Source: Diplodia intermedia (lineage: Eukaryota > Ascomycota > Dothideomycetes > Botryosphaeriales > Botryosphaeriaceae). Taken from it: a DNA stretch of 64,000 nucleotides. The stretch covers positions 310,001 through 374,000 of the forward strand of contig JAKEKT010000026.1 in the NCBI GenBank assembly GCA_021495925.1, read 5' to 3'. The translations under genes and the position numbers were made by a program. Each line of letters opens with the position of its first letter. Positions within the stretch are counted from its first letter, which is position 1. This document shows, piece by piece, positions 46,724 through 56,964 of the stretch. The notes under the pieces are model-generated. The model was not told the DNA's origin, ran no database searches, and saw nothing but the letters and a program-made list of their open reading frames with translations.

Positions 46724-47093
46724 TATCGTCACCCACGTCGAGTCATATCCCAAGGCATCAGCTTCACAACCCATCCTCTCTCTACCACTCCCGCACAGCT
46801 TTACGCGTCTCCTACCGTCCGTCACAGCCTGGAACTTTCGTATTTCTTCCACCGTGCTTTCAAATCAACCTTGCCACTCTACCTTTTAATCAACTCGACA
46901 CCTACGCACAAACACTTTCGCGTCAACGCCGCCAGCGTCTCTTCATCTTCTCGTTAGTCTACCATAAGTGGATAGAAAAACGAATTATACTTCCGCCGTA
47001 CCCGGGCCAACAGAAACGACACCAAGTGTGCTCGTTTCGAATTCCATATCCACCAGCCAAAGCTCCCACAGCAACACCACAAAACCACTCTCC

Positions 47094-47117
47094 ATGGGCC
47101 GTGGCGGATACAACTAA
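47094..47117 (+). CDS. Mini-ORF encoding the free heptapeptide MGRGGYN
   Basis: ATG followed by six codons and TAA codes MGRGGYN. It sits in a C/A/T-rich leader-like region with a good context (CTCTCCATGG). The same hexapeptide GRGGYN begins the 60-residue frame 236 nt downstream and also ends it. The three copies differ only at synonymous third positions (GGC/GGT, CGT/CGA, GGA/GGT), which is hard to explain unless the peptide itself is under selection. It could be a regulatory upstream ORF, a bioactive peptide, or an exon of a spliced product. Function is unknown and I know of no family for it. Confidence 0.45.
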   Translation: MGRGGYN

Positions 47118-47329
47118 ACAAACCTTGCACTTATCCTGAGACACCAATCATCTCGTTCTCCAGCCCATCGTAATCTTCACTTAAGACGCGCTTTTCTGCT
47201 CTCAAGTGCCTTCCACTCTTCGTCTACCGCCCAGGCAGCCAAAGTACGCACGCGTCTCAGGCACCGCCACCTTCAACCCCAGACAAAATCGCCACAACAC
47301 TCACCACCTGCACGCAGCCCACTCCTACA

Positions 47330-47512
47330 ATGGGTCGTGGCGGTTACAACTCTCCCTCAGACTCCCAAGGCCGCCGCTCCAGGACGACTACTGCCCCATC
47401 CTCGTCCTCGTCCTCCTTCTCGTCAAGTCGCAGCCGCGCAGCAGCCCAGCCGGTCCAATCAGCGCTAAGCGCAGCGTTGGTCGTCATGGCCGGCCGAGGC
47501 GGTTACAACTGA
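47330..47512 (+). CDS. 60-residue protein starting MGRGGYN and ending MAGRGGYN
   Basis: A complete frame from ATG to TGA codes 60 residues. It begins MGRGGYNSPSDSQGRRSR, passes through a Ser-rich stretch (SSSSSSFSSSRSR) and an Ala-rich segment, and ends VVMAGRGGYN. It has no signal peptide or membrane segment. GRGGY resembles RGG-box units of RNA-binding proteins, but with one unit at each end this is only a hint. The internal ATG at 47486 could by itself start an eight-residue peptide MAGRGGYN. A good A at -3 (CTACAATGG) supports the first ATG. The upstream mini-ORF with the same peptide makes a shared biological role likely. Coding status is inferred from the synonymous variation of the repeated motif. 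Confidence 0.5.
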   Translation: MGRGGYNSPSDSQGRRSRTTTAPSSSSSSFSSSRSRAAAQPVQSALSAALVVMAGRGGYN

Positions 47513-48247
47513 AAAAAGAAACAAATGGGTTTTCCGCGGCACACTCCGACTCGCGCCTCACCCTTTGCGTTCCCCTGGTCATCCTCGCCTCATCATCATC
47601 TTGTCCGCGCACGGGACTCTTCCCGGGCCTTTTTTCTTTTTCCTTTTTCCTTTTTTGCGCTTTTCCTGTGGTCACCTCCCCGTGTTCAACACCTCTCACC
47701 AACTCTGTATAACTGTACAATCGGCCGATGCTCTGCTTCACGCACTCTGTTCATAGGATACCCCCTCCACTAGATCTTTGGCTTTCTTCTTGCGAGCGTT
47801 CTTGTCTTTTCTCCGTCTGTTTCTTCCTCCGGCTTTTTCAGCGTATCTGCATAGCGACGGTTGCATTTTGGGTTTTGGGTGCTCCCTTCCTCCGGGAAAA
47901 AGGTCGAGCGAGGAGTTGAATCTGTGTTTTACTGAATCTGGAGTTTCTTTTAGAAAAAGAAGTCGAGAAAACTGGGATGCATGGGTATTGGAGTTTTGCT
48001 TCTGTCCTGCCATTAGCGGTTCGGGCCTAGATCTTTGCTTTCTTGCGTCCTTTCTTGCGGTTGTACGCTCCTCAAACATTTAGCGATGCTGTTTTTTTTT
48101 TCCAGATGCAATATTTCTTCCTTTTCCAAGTAGTTGCATCTTCTATACACCCATAGCGCACGCGGCAACCTACCCCCGCCTAGTAGTCTTACAGCCTTCC
48201 TCGCACGAGCAATCTCTGGCAGATTCTTCGACGAGATCTAGTCCTCA
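47513..48247. other. Pyrimidine-rich 3' region between GRGGYN locus and MSS1
   Basis: It contains long C/T tracts (about 47625-47670) and a T run near 48091. Probably the 3' UTR of the GRGGYN transcript, converging on MSS1. The open frames present have no motif. Confidence 0.4.
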
Positions 48248-50244
48248 TTATTTCCCAACGCAGAACCTATTTCCGCAATAGTCAGCAAACAAAGAACTTA
48301 CCATATCGAGCATCGGGCCGCGTGAAAGTTTACTTACTTTTCAAAAACCACCCCCAGCACCTCTTCCACGTCGCCCGCCTCGCCTTTCCCGGTGATCTTC
48401 GCCAGGCACGTGGCCGCAGCCCTCAGGCTCTCGGCGGCCAGCACGATGTCCAGCTCCCCGTCCATTTCGGCCTCGCCCTCTTCGACCTCTCGCAGGAACT
48501 CGGTGAGATGCGCCGAGCATTGCTCGAGCAGGAGCCTCTGGCGCTCGGTTGCGCCGAGCGACTCCTGCCAGATGGACATGTCGGGCGCGACAACGCCGTC
48601 GAGTTCCGGGACGACGGGCGCGGTCATCTCCTTGAAGATGGCTACGAGGCCGGAGAGGAAGGACTGGAGGTGGCCGGGATCGGGCGAAGACGTCGAAGGG
48701 GATGAGGGTGCGGCGGCTTCCTTGCAGGAGATGAAGTGAATGCGCTCGGGCGGGAGATCGAGCTGCGCGCGGATGGTCGAGAGGTGCTGCCGTTGCTCCT
48801 CGGCGCGACCGGACGATGGCAGCATGTCCGACTTGTTGACAATGGCCATGACCTGGCCGCCACGGCTCATGCACTCCCGCGCCGTCTCCACAACCTCCGG
48901 GCTCAGCGATAGCCCGGGCAGCCCCGTGCGCGGATCCTCCTCGACGGAGAAGACGCAGACGACCACATCCGCCCCAATGGCCCTCTCCTTCGCGCGCCTG
49001 ATCCCTTCCATCTCCACCGCCCCAACATCCGCCGCCGCCTTCCTCCCGCCGGCTCCCACCCCGGCCCCCCTCAGCCCCGCCGTGTCCCCGATCCTGCAGA
49101 ACCATCCCCCCAGATCCACCCCCGTCTCGACCACATCCCTCGTCGTGCCGCGCTCCTGGCTGACGATCGCCGCCTCCCTGCCGACGACGCGGTTCAGCAG
49201 CGAGCTCTTGCCCGCGTTCGGCTCGCCCAGCAGCGCGACGCTGATGCCGCCGCGCAGCAGCTCGCCCCTGACGGCGTTGCGCGCGTGCGCGTCCATGGCC
49301 GCCCGCAGCGCGCGCGCCTGCGCCGCCACCGACGCCGCCAGCTGCGCGGGCGACTCGTCGAAGTGCTGGTCCTCGGCGAAGTCGATCAGCGCCTCGAGCT
49401 CGCCGCGCGCCAGCAGCAGCGCCCGCCGCCACTCGTCGTAGCGCGCCGCCAGCCGCGACGACGACGCGCTGCCCCGCACCGATAGTAGTCGCTGCTGCTC
49501 CGTCGCTGCCGTCAGCGCGTCGCCCAGCGCCTCGACTTGCGGCAGCGAGAGCCGCGAGTTGAGGTAGGCGCGCCGCGTGAACTCGCCGGGCTCGGCGTAG
49601 CGGATCGAGGTCGTGGTGTGGGGACCGCCGCCGCCGCTGCCGCCCTTGGAAGCGGAGCGAGAGGGAGGCGAGCATTTGGGGATGGACGAGAGCACGGCGC
49701 GGACAATGGCGGGCCCGCCGTGGACGTGCAGTTCGAGCAGGTCTTCGCCGGTGACGGAGTAGGGGCCGCGGAAGAAGAGGACGAGGGCGCTGTCGAGGAT
49801 GGCGGATTGCGGAGGCGGCGAGGGCGCGGTGGGGTCGTAGAGGGTGCGGAGTGCGGCGTGGCGAGGCTGGGGGAGGGGTTTGCCGGGGCAGAGGGCGTGG
49901 TAGATCTGTGTGGGACCAAGGTGTTAGAGAACGTGGTGGAGAGAATAGGTATGTTGGCGTACGTCAACACATGCTGGTCCGGAAATCCGAACGACGGCGA
50001 TGGCAGCTCTTCCAGGTGCGGTGGAGAGGGCGTAAATTGTCGGCTCGTCGCTTGTCTCTGCTGGGCTATGCAGGTGGCTTGCCGCCCGGACTTGTAGAAT
50101 TGACGGGGGACGACATTGCGCAATCGCTATGGCGCGGTTTGCGTGCTTAGTCCACGAGGGTAGTGAGGATGATCGATACGCCCATGAACAGAGGGCAGGC
50201 AGTCTGGTAGAGCGTTGAAGCGCAGCGCGACGGAGAGGAATCAT
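48248..50244 (-). CDS. MSS1: Mitochondrial tRNA modification GTPase MSS1 (MnmE/TrmE family)
   Basis: Exons 49963-50244, 48338-49905 and 48248-48266 give 622 residues. A basic leader (MIPLRRAALQRSTRLPALCS) predicts mitochondrial import. The MnmE N-domain shows TIYALSTAPGRAAIAVVRIS, VTGEDLLELHVHGGPAIV and YAEPGEFTRRAYLNSRLSL. The G domain has GEPNAGKSSLLNR (P-loop), GTTRD, DTAG and NKSD. The last exon of 19 nt supplies the invariant C-terminal motif FCVGK, whose Cys is essential in MnmE; without splicing the frame would stop at VVFEK. MnmE/Mss1 works with Mto1 to place carboxymethylaminomethyl-type groups on wobble uridines of mitochondrial tRNAs. Antisense frames of over 180 codons are GC-driven shadows. 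Confidence 0.94.
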
Positions 50245-50624
50245 GGTCGTGCAAGGCGGGCTGCCGAAAATGCGGAGCGTCAAATCGGACTCGCGCGGCC
50301 CAAGCTCCTCCACCCGCCGACGTCATCTTGTTGGCCAATCATTAAAGCTTCTAGGATTTGCAGCATCAAGCCTTCGCAAATAGATATGTGAGGTGTCTTT
50401 GGGGTCATGGTAAAATTGGCATGCTATGGCAAGATACTCAACTGTTCGTCAATACATTCAGCCCGGACTACAGAGTAACCCATTTTGCTTATAGGATTTT
50501 GATATAATAAGAAATAGCCCCCGTCCTTTCCTTCTCCTCGCGAAGGATTAAAGCGAGTACATTCTCAGTACAAAACTACACGAGATCCTACAAAACAACT
50601 ATCCGAAACTTTCCCTCATGCCTC
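50245..50624. other. Intergenic region GPI protein / MSS1
   Basis: This holds the MSS1 promoter and the 3' flank of the GPI protein gene. It is AT-rich in its right half (50340-50600). Nothing further was seen. Confidence 0.5.
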
Positions 50625-51696
50625 TCAAAGGAAGTACGCCAGCGCCCCCAGCCCCGCCGCAAGCGCACCGCCCGCCATCGCCGCCGTCCCCGTCGCAGCA
50701 GCGCCGCCAGCCTTCGAACTGCTGCTACCCGTCCCACTCGCCGTCGACGCATTGCCCTCACCCTTCGGACAATGCCGTCCCCCATCCGCCACCGGGCACC
50801 CCTCGCCCAAGCAGACCGCCTGCTCGGCCGCCGGCTGTCCCTTGACGACGGAGGCGTTGGCCGAGCACTTGACGCCAAAGGTGTCGTTCAGCGCCTTCGC
50901 GACGACGGTGATGTCTTCCTCGCCAACGCCGAACGAGCGCGCGGCGAGCCCCACCTGCGTGACGAAATACGTGAACTCGGCCGCCGAGAGGTCCATGTAC
51001 TTGTGCACGGCGTGCTGGGACGGGTTGCCCGCATAGACGGGGAAGGGCGCGTTCGGGTCCGTGGATTGGTGGCTGCAGCCGAGAACGGCACCGAAGAAGG
51101 AGTAGAGGTGTGTGAGGAGTTTGCTGGTGTGGAAAGAGCCGTCAACAGGGTCTTTCCTCTCTTTCTTGATCTTTCGATGCGGATGGGAAGTGGGTCGTGG
51201 GGCTTTGCCGGTGGGACAGGAACTTACTATTGCTTCGAATTGGTGCCATTGGCGGGCTTGTTCAGCAGCAGGGGAGCTGCGCCTCCATCGTCGAGGAAGT
51301 TAACCTTCATGCCCGCTGTGCCGCCGCGGTTTGTTGACGCGCGTTCACCGTTGAAGAAGCTGCAATGAGTGAATTAACAGGAGAATCCTTTTGTGTCGGT
51401 CAAAGACGGCGGGCTACTTACGGCAAGAGGCTAACGTTTTTGCCATCGATGGTTCCATTGGCAAGGATACCGGGAACTGTCACGTCCGGCCAGGTGATGT
51501 CACTGATAGTGGGTTTGGTGTAGTTGCCGATGACTACAGTATTGACAAGCAGCGTCATGTGAGTCAGCTGGTTTTCAGCAGTGTTGTTCTTGAAAAGGGC
51601 GGTGGTGTAGTAGTCGCAAATGGATACATTCGCCGGGCGTTGCGCGAAAGCGTTGCCTGCGAGGGTAAACGCAGCAACCAAAGTATTGAGAAGCAT
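50625..51696 (-). CDS. Secreted, GPI-anchored fungal protein of unknown function
   Basis: Exons 51422-51696, 51228-51359 and 50625-51123 give 301 residues. A signal peptide (MLLNTLVAAFTLAGNAFA) is followed by ICDYYTTALFKNNTAENQLT, STNRGGTAGMKVNFLDDGGA, KLLTHLYSFFGAVLGCS and YFVTQVGLAARSFGVGEED. The C-terminus has a Ser/Gly/Ala linker and a hydrophobic tail (GGALAAGLGALAYFL), the usual GPI-attachment layout. Several Cys pairs and N-glycosylation sequons suit the cell surface. I recognise this as a widespread ascomycete family but know no assigned activity. The third exon start (CCAG|C at 51123) is chosen because it joins SKQY to KLLTHLY without a stop; other acceptors give a stop codon. Confidence 0.8.
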
Positions 51697-52345
51697 GACT
51701 AGGAAGGAGATTATCTCGAAGTTGAAAAGATGATGTGGTCAGTGATTAAGGAAGCTGGAGTTTAGAGGCGGACTCCATGAAGACTAAGAAAGAGCATAGC
51801 ATGACCGCATCGAACAAAGAGCTCGTGGCTGCATTCATCATCTTGGCTATTGTCATCCGGCAAAGACGAGATTAGTCTAAGGCAACGAGGCTCCGCTCAA
51901 TCGCAGAGTGCTGGTTTTATTTTCAGGTGAGCATGCACTGGCGGAAAGTCGAAAAAGACAGCTGTTGAAGGCTCAGTGTTCGGAGGCGATTGGCCTTGAG
52001 AAGCTTGCCTTCGTTCTTATACCGATAGGCCTCCGTCAGCATCCCCACCGAGCTTTGCAGGTTGTGTTTGCGCTTCGTACCTCCATGCACCTGTTCGTAC
52101 AACAGCTGTCACCCATCTCGTGACTCCGTAGTATCGTGTACGCGCCAGCCTACAGCCACTTTTTTCCGCTTTCATTATCACGTCATCCATCCAAGAAGTC
52201 TTTACGCGGGCATCTGCCATTACACCAACAGTCCAGCAATGCCACGGAATTTATTTTCCAGCGCCGTCACACAACGCCGCGTGGAACAACTCCCTGGGTT
52301 GATGCTGCTCCACCGCGACCACCATCTCTTATTTCTCCGTTACCC
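51697..52345. other. Intergenic region GPI protein / NCE101
   Basis: Promoter of the GPI protein gene and 3' flank of NCE101. No gene was recognised. Confidence 0.5.
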
Positions 52346-52630
52346 TCACTCCAAGGCCTTGCCCAACCTCCTCCTGAACACGACCCAGCTCTCGCTCCAC
52401 CCCCTGCCCTTATCCTTCTCCTCGCGCCCTATTCTCGCCAACGCCGCAGCCGTGCCGATACCGATCGCGAAGAGGGGGTCAATGCGCCTACATCAAAAAG
52501 ACCACCACGTCAGCCGTGCTGTAGCAGCCGGTCGAACAGAGCCAAGAGAAAAGAATGAGGCGTGTAGTTGAGGAGGCTAAGGAAAGAGGGAGAGAGATAC
52601 GCACTTGGAGATGATGTACCGCAGCGACAT
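52346..52630 (-). CDS. NCE101: Non-classical export protein NCE101-like (55 residues)
   Basis: Two exons, 52605-52630 (26 nt) and 52346-52487, separated by a 117-nt intron (GTGCGT...GATGTAG), give 55 residues. The protein starts MSLRYIISKRIDPLFAIGIG and continues TAAALARIGREEKDKGRGW. This fits the fungal NCE101 pattern: short basic N-terminus, DPxxAIxxG within one hydrophobic helix, then an RIxREExEKG-type stretch and a basic C-terminus. In yeast, Nce101 was linked to export of proteins without signal peptides. The gene is easily missed because both exons are short and the longest frames here lie on the opposite strand. Confidence 0.75.
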
Positions 52631-53745
52631 GTTGCTGCTGCTGTGTATGCGACTTCTCCTCGATTTGGAGAGAAATAGCTATGCCCTGGTTGGTGGGGAA
52701 ACGAACGGCGTCGCAGGCTTGAGCACGGGCACACGCGCGTCTTGCGTGTGGACGGAGCTGGCTGGGGTGTTTCGACGAGTTCTTGGGTGTTCGCGCGGAC
52801 CGCGGTCTCGAAAGCGCGGGCGGTATTGTAGCGAGGGGAGTGGGGAGGTGCGAGAGGATGTGCGCGCAAGGGTAGGTGAAAAAGTATGGAGCAGCTTGAA
52901 GCTTCCCTGAAGCTTGTCGTGGCCGGCGCCGGCTGTTGCCGGGGTTTAGATCGGATAATGCAATAATGCGGGGGAGGGGGGAAGAGTGGGAGAATCGGCC
53001 TCGGTGCGGTGCGATTGCGGAAGTGATGAGGCGTGCGCACGCCTGTGCTGAGCTATCGACGTAATGAGCCCAGCCAAGGGGAGCTCTGGCCTGTCCCGCA
53101 GCCCCTCCAGACGGCTCTTCCCCCCTGGATCAACCGTAGATTCACAGATTGGGTCACCAGACCGTGCCACGGTCACGATGATGGGCTCACCTAGGCACTC
53201 GCGCCAGTATCACGGTCACAAGTCATCATATTCACGTGTCATTCGAATGGATATTCTGATCATTGAGCTACCGCGAGTACTATGAGCAGCTGAAGCTCCT
53301 ATCCGGATGCGAACGAGCCCTGAGAAGTGCGACGGCCTCATCCGGACAGGCACTTCAGCTTCGCTCCGAAGTTGAAGGAAATTGGGCATCACTCTGGTCG
53401 TCCATCACGCAAGTTGCTCATATTGCTGAGCTGACCACCAACTGCGGCGTTGGTGTATTTGCCTGTCGGCCGTACAGTCTTGACCTCCACAGCCAGGAGT
53501 TCGTGCAATTAGAGCCAGTCTCACGCCGTCCGCCTTCTTCGTGATAACATGAAACCCATCAATTTCCGTCAATAGCCAAGAGTTATCGTAAAGTAGGCCC
53601 CGAAAAGAACACAAAGAACATCACCGAACGCCTTCTGTCGAGCGCCATGTCGAGTTGCAAAGCCCCGAGCTTGTCAGTCCAGTGCCGTGCTGCCGTTGGG
53701 AATGTAATCGAAACCGGTTGGGAACCTGGCAGGAGTGGGGGGCCT
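52631..53745. other. Intergenic region NCE101 / ATG8
   Basis: Upstream region of NCE101 and 3' flank of ATG8. Open frames lack motifs. No RNA gene was recognised. Confidence 0.45.
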
Positions 53746-54250
53746 TCAGAACGCTTCGCCGAACGTGTTCTCACCCGAGTAGCTGTAGCATGCATGTCAG
53801 TTGACTCATCCAGGCGAAACGCTGGGGCCTAAGAGGGTGCACGTACGTGATGTACAGGAAGCCATCTTCATCCTTGTGCTCTTCGTAAATGCTCGACATG
53901 AGCGCAGCCGTCGGAGGGAGCACCTCATCGACGAAGATGAAGATCGCCTTCTCGGGTGACAGCTTGATGCGCTTGCGGATGACGTAGACGAACTGGCCGA
54001 CCGTCAGGTCCGACGGCACCAGGTACTTCTTCTTGTCGATGGTCGCGATGTCCGACTTCTCGACCTTCTCGCAGATGACCTAGAGAGATACCATCGTCAG
54101 CAAGGTAACAGCTCTCGTCCGCGATGGCGAGCGACGCGAAGGGCAAGGGGTAGCGCTCACCGGAATGCGGTCGTTGTACTTCTGGCGGATGCGCTCAGCC
54201 TCGGCCTTGCGCTTCTCGAAGGGGTGCTCGTCCTTGAACTTGGAGCGCAT
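53746..54250 (-). CDS. ATG8: Autophagy ubiquitin-like modifier ATG8
   Basis: Exons 54161-54250, 53847-54079 and 53746-53782 give 119 residues. The frame begins [20 protein letters not shown] and includes [60 protein letters not shown] and [17 protein letters not shown], followed by EAF. Cleavage by Atg4 after Gly116 would remove EAF and expose the glycine for conjugation to phosphatidylethanolamine on autophagosomal membranes. All family features are present. The gene is divergent from the GAR transformylase gene across 871 bp, a long leader region that leaves room for nutrient control. Confidence 0.97.
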
Positions 54251-55121
54251 GGTTGCGGTGGTTGTTGGGTGTTGTGTGAGGAGGGTGTGGTTGTTGTTAT
54301 GCGGTCGGTCGCGGGAGGCGGGGAGTGGTTGTGAGGTGGAGGTGAGGCGAGGCGGAGAAGAGGTCGCAGGCGATGTTGAAGTGGGCGCAGGCGCTGGGCG
54401 GTGAGAGGTAGAGGGGCAGGTGCCTAGCACTCGCGCAGAGAACCAGTAACCAGTCACGGCTCGCGCTGGGACCAGTCAGACGATAAGGAAGCTGAGCCTT
54501 ATAAATGCGCCTTGGGGCGCTTTGGACTGGCTACCACGGTCATGTGGCGCGCTCTTTGTTCCCGCGGGCTTCCATGTACGTCACGCCCTGCCGCCTGCTG
54601 GAGCCTTGCGCGCGCACCGGGCACTGTCACTTGTACATGTCTAAGCCGCAGCCAGAGGCCTGGTGGATCACTGCACGCAGCGCTCGCGGGGGCTTTGGAG
54701 CCAGCCTCGCAAAGTTAGACGCTAGCCGCACCTTGAACCGCCTGTGGCCGCCGCCGAAGGACATCAAGGTGGAGCGACCGGCCACCACATCACAAGCAGG
54801 CTTGGCGCGCCCACTCGCGGCCTGAGGCGCCGGGGATCGGCGCGGGACCCCGCGTACCTGGCGGCCGTCACAGCGCCGCCGGAGCACAACGACTTTTTTC
54901 CTCGCGCCCTGGAACCTCCACCAAATCGCTGCCTTCTTTGGCCATTCCCCGTTTGCAAGAGACTGTGACTATACCCGAAGAGGACGGTGCGGCTAGCAAC
55001 CTCGCGCTTCAGCCCCGCCTCACCCCGCGCCAAGCTCTGCTTATTCTTTCGTCCATCACCAAAAGGAAGACACTTCAAACGCACGGGACATTGCGGCTCC
55101 GGGCAGAAGGCGCAAGCAACC
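54251..55121. promoter_or_regulatory. Divergent promoter region ATG8 / GAR transformylase
   Basis: 871 bp between divergent start codons. A TATAAA occurs at 54500-54505 on the plus strand. The part next to ATG8 is a G/T-rich leader (C/A-rich when read in the ATG8 direction). No additional gene was recognised. Confidence 0.45.
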
Positions 55122-55947
55122 ATGACGGAGCAACACCACACCCGCATCAGCGTGCTGATCTCGGGCAGCGGCTCCAACCTGCAAGCCCTCATCGACGCGA
55201 CCAAGGACGGCCGTCTCCCCAACTGTTCCATCGTCCGCGTAATTTCCGACAAGAAGGCGGCCTTTGGCCTGGAACGCGCCAAGCAGGCCGGCATCCCGAC
55301 TCACTACCACGGCTTCCCGCCGTACAAGGAGAAATTCCCCCAGCTGCCGCGCCAAGAGCAGCGTCGGGAATTTGACAGGGACCTGTCCAAGTTGATCCTG
55401 GGTGATAACCCGGATATTGTAATCTGCGCTGGTGAGGCAATCTTATCATGGAAAAAAAAAGTCGGGGTTGCCGTTGTGATTAATTTGAATTTTCTATGCT
55501 TGTGTAGGCTACATGCTCATCCTGACCGAGCCGCTCCTCCAAGCTCTCGTGGATGCGAAGGTTCCCATCATAAACTTGCACCCGGCGCTGCCCGGCGAAT
55601 ACAACGGCGTGAGTCATCCATCGCCCCTCGTATTTGAGAGAGCATTCAAGACGCCGCCACTGCGGAACTTTTCAAAACTGACCTCTCCCGATCAGACACA
55701 TGCCATAGACCGTGCTCATGCCGACTGGAAAGCCGGCAAGATCACCCGCACGGGCGTCATGATCCACTACGTCATCCTAGAGGTGGACATGGGTACGCCA
55801 ATCCTGACCAAGGAGATTCCGTTCGTGGATGGCGAGGACGACGAGCTCGAGATCTTCGAGGAGAAGCTCCACAAGGTTGAGTGGGGCGCCATTGTGGAAG
55901 GCACCAGAACGGCCATCGAGAGGTTGTGGTCGGAAAAATCCAAATGA
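55122..55947 (+). CDS. ADE8: Phosphoribosylglycinamide formyltransferase (GAR transformylase)
   Basis: Exons 55122-55431, 55508-55608 and 55696-55947 give 220 residues. ISVLISGSGSNLQALIDA is the N-terminal substrate-binding loop. DIVICAGYMLILTEPLLQAL spans intron 1. INLHPALPGEYNG, with the catalytic Asn-His pair INLHP, precedes intron 2, and THAIDRAHADWKAGKITRTG and MIHYVILEVDMGTPI follow. The enzyme transfers the formyl group from 10-formyl-THF to GAR in purine synthesis and is a separate protein in fungi. Intron 2 (GTGAGT...ACTGAC...CAG, 87 nt) is a multiple of three and stop-free; unspliced mRNA would insert 29 residues next to the active-site loop. Its removal gives exact family spacing. 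Confidence 0.94.
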
Positions 55948-56289
55948 CAGCATCTGAATGAATGTGTGCGATGGCCCACTGACATCAGTCTCAAAAATTG
56001 TTCCGATTCCAATGGGACAGGGCGCCGGAATATCAGTAGGAAGCTGTGAAGGAAAAGAAATGCATAAAGATACCTGCGCAAAGCTCGTATAACAGGTATC
56101 GAAAGAAAATTATCTGCTTGTACAGTGAGGGCAGCTTCTGCCAAGAGACGCAAGACGTCCAAAGCATAGCTTAACGCTCCATAGGGATGGGGATATCATT
56201 GCATTGAAACAGTTTTGATGCGCCTTTAGTAACCGGATGCGCCTCCCGAATGAAAGTTTTCCTTTTGGGTATCACGGAGCAGCCATTCC
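55948..56289. other. Convergent intergenic region
   Basis: 3' flanks of the GAR transformylase and F-box-like genes. Nothing else was seen. Confidence 0.5.
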
Positions 56290-56760
56290 TCAAATAGACC
56301 AAGACCTGTCCCTCCGGTTCAACGATGCTGTCCAAGACAGCATCTGCTCCCTGGTGAGCTCCTTGACAATCTCCACCTGCAACCAAGCTTTGGTAAGCTG
56401 CTTGTTGGTGGCGGGCGTAATGTCCGGTAGCAGCCTTGGAACGAGGTGGTAGTGACCAAAGACGAATCTCATTAGGTCTTCGGGGCCTAGTCCTGAAAGA
56501 ACCTGCAATGTAAGCTCCGTAGGCAGCGGCCACGCTCCGAAGATAGCGAGTGGGCCGCGTTGTGGCGATGGAAGCTCAAGCCCCCTGCAAAGTGGCGCGT
56601 ACACACGCCATGTCATTGGGGGTACAATCATCTTTGATTGAAGCGCAGGATAGGCGGCAAAAGCAAAGTTGATGATGCTAGCAGGCTCCAGATACTTGAT
56701 GATTAGCAGAAGAAGCTCCGTGGGAAGTGTAACGAGTGATGGATCAACGACGCGCGCCAT
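56290..56760 (-). CDS. Small F-box-like protein with two similar motifs
   Basis: One exon, 156 residues. An F-box-like start lies near residues 11-40: LPTELLLLIIKYLEPASIIN, then FAFAAYPALQSK. A second, similar pattern follows at about residues 80-110: LPTELTLQVLSGLGPEDLMR, then FVFGHYHL. No leucine-rich repeats, WD40 or Kelch domain follows, unlike typical SCF receptors. Small fungal proteins of this kind are common and often species-specific. It may bind Skp1, but that is inference. The start at 56760 is the first ATG in frame. Confidence 0.6.
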   Translation of the reverse strand: MARVVDPSLVTLPTELLLLIIKYLEPASIINFAFAAYPALQSKMIVPPMTWRVYAPLCRGLELPSPQRGPLAIFGAWPLPTELTLQVLSGLGPEDLMRFVFGHYHLVPRLLPDITPATNKQLTKAWLQVEIVKELTREQMLSWTASLNRRDRSWSI

Positions 56761-56964
56761 TGTGCTGCAGTGGTTCACCAGCCGCAGATGGACCTGCGAT
56801 GCAAGTACGCGTCAAGGGATCCGTCAGTCATAGACTAGAAATGCGCTGCCCGAGAGCTTTCTCAAGCTCCGTTTGGCCAGCACAGGGCAGCTTTTTCTGC
56901 GCTCAGAGCTTCAGAGCTTTGGCGCGGGGGTTTCAGGGCAAGTGCGGTGGCCTCAGTGTATGAC

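Noticed and set aside
48740..50097. Plus-strand frames of 186-233 residues
   Set aside because: They are mirror frames of the GC-rich MSS1 exon; all GTPase motifs are on the minus strand.
52062..52571. Plus-strand 169-residue frame
   Set aside because: Antisense to the NCE101 exon; the conserved protein is on the minus strand.
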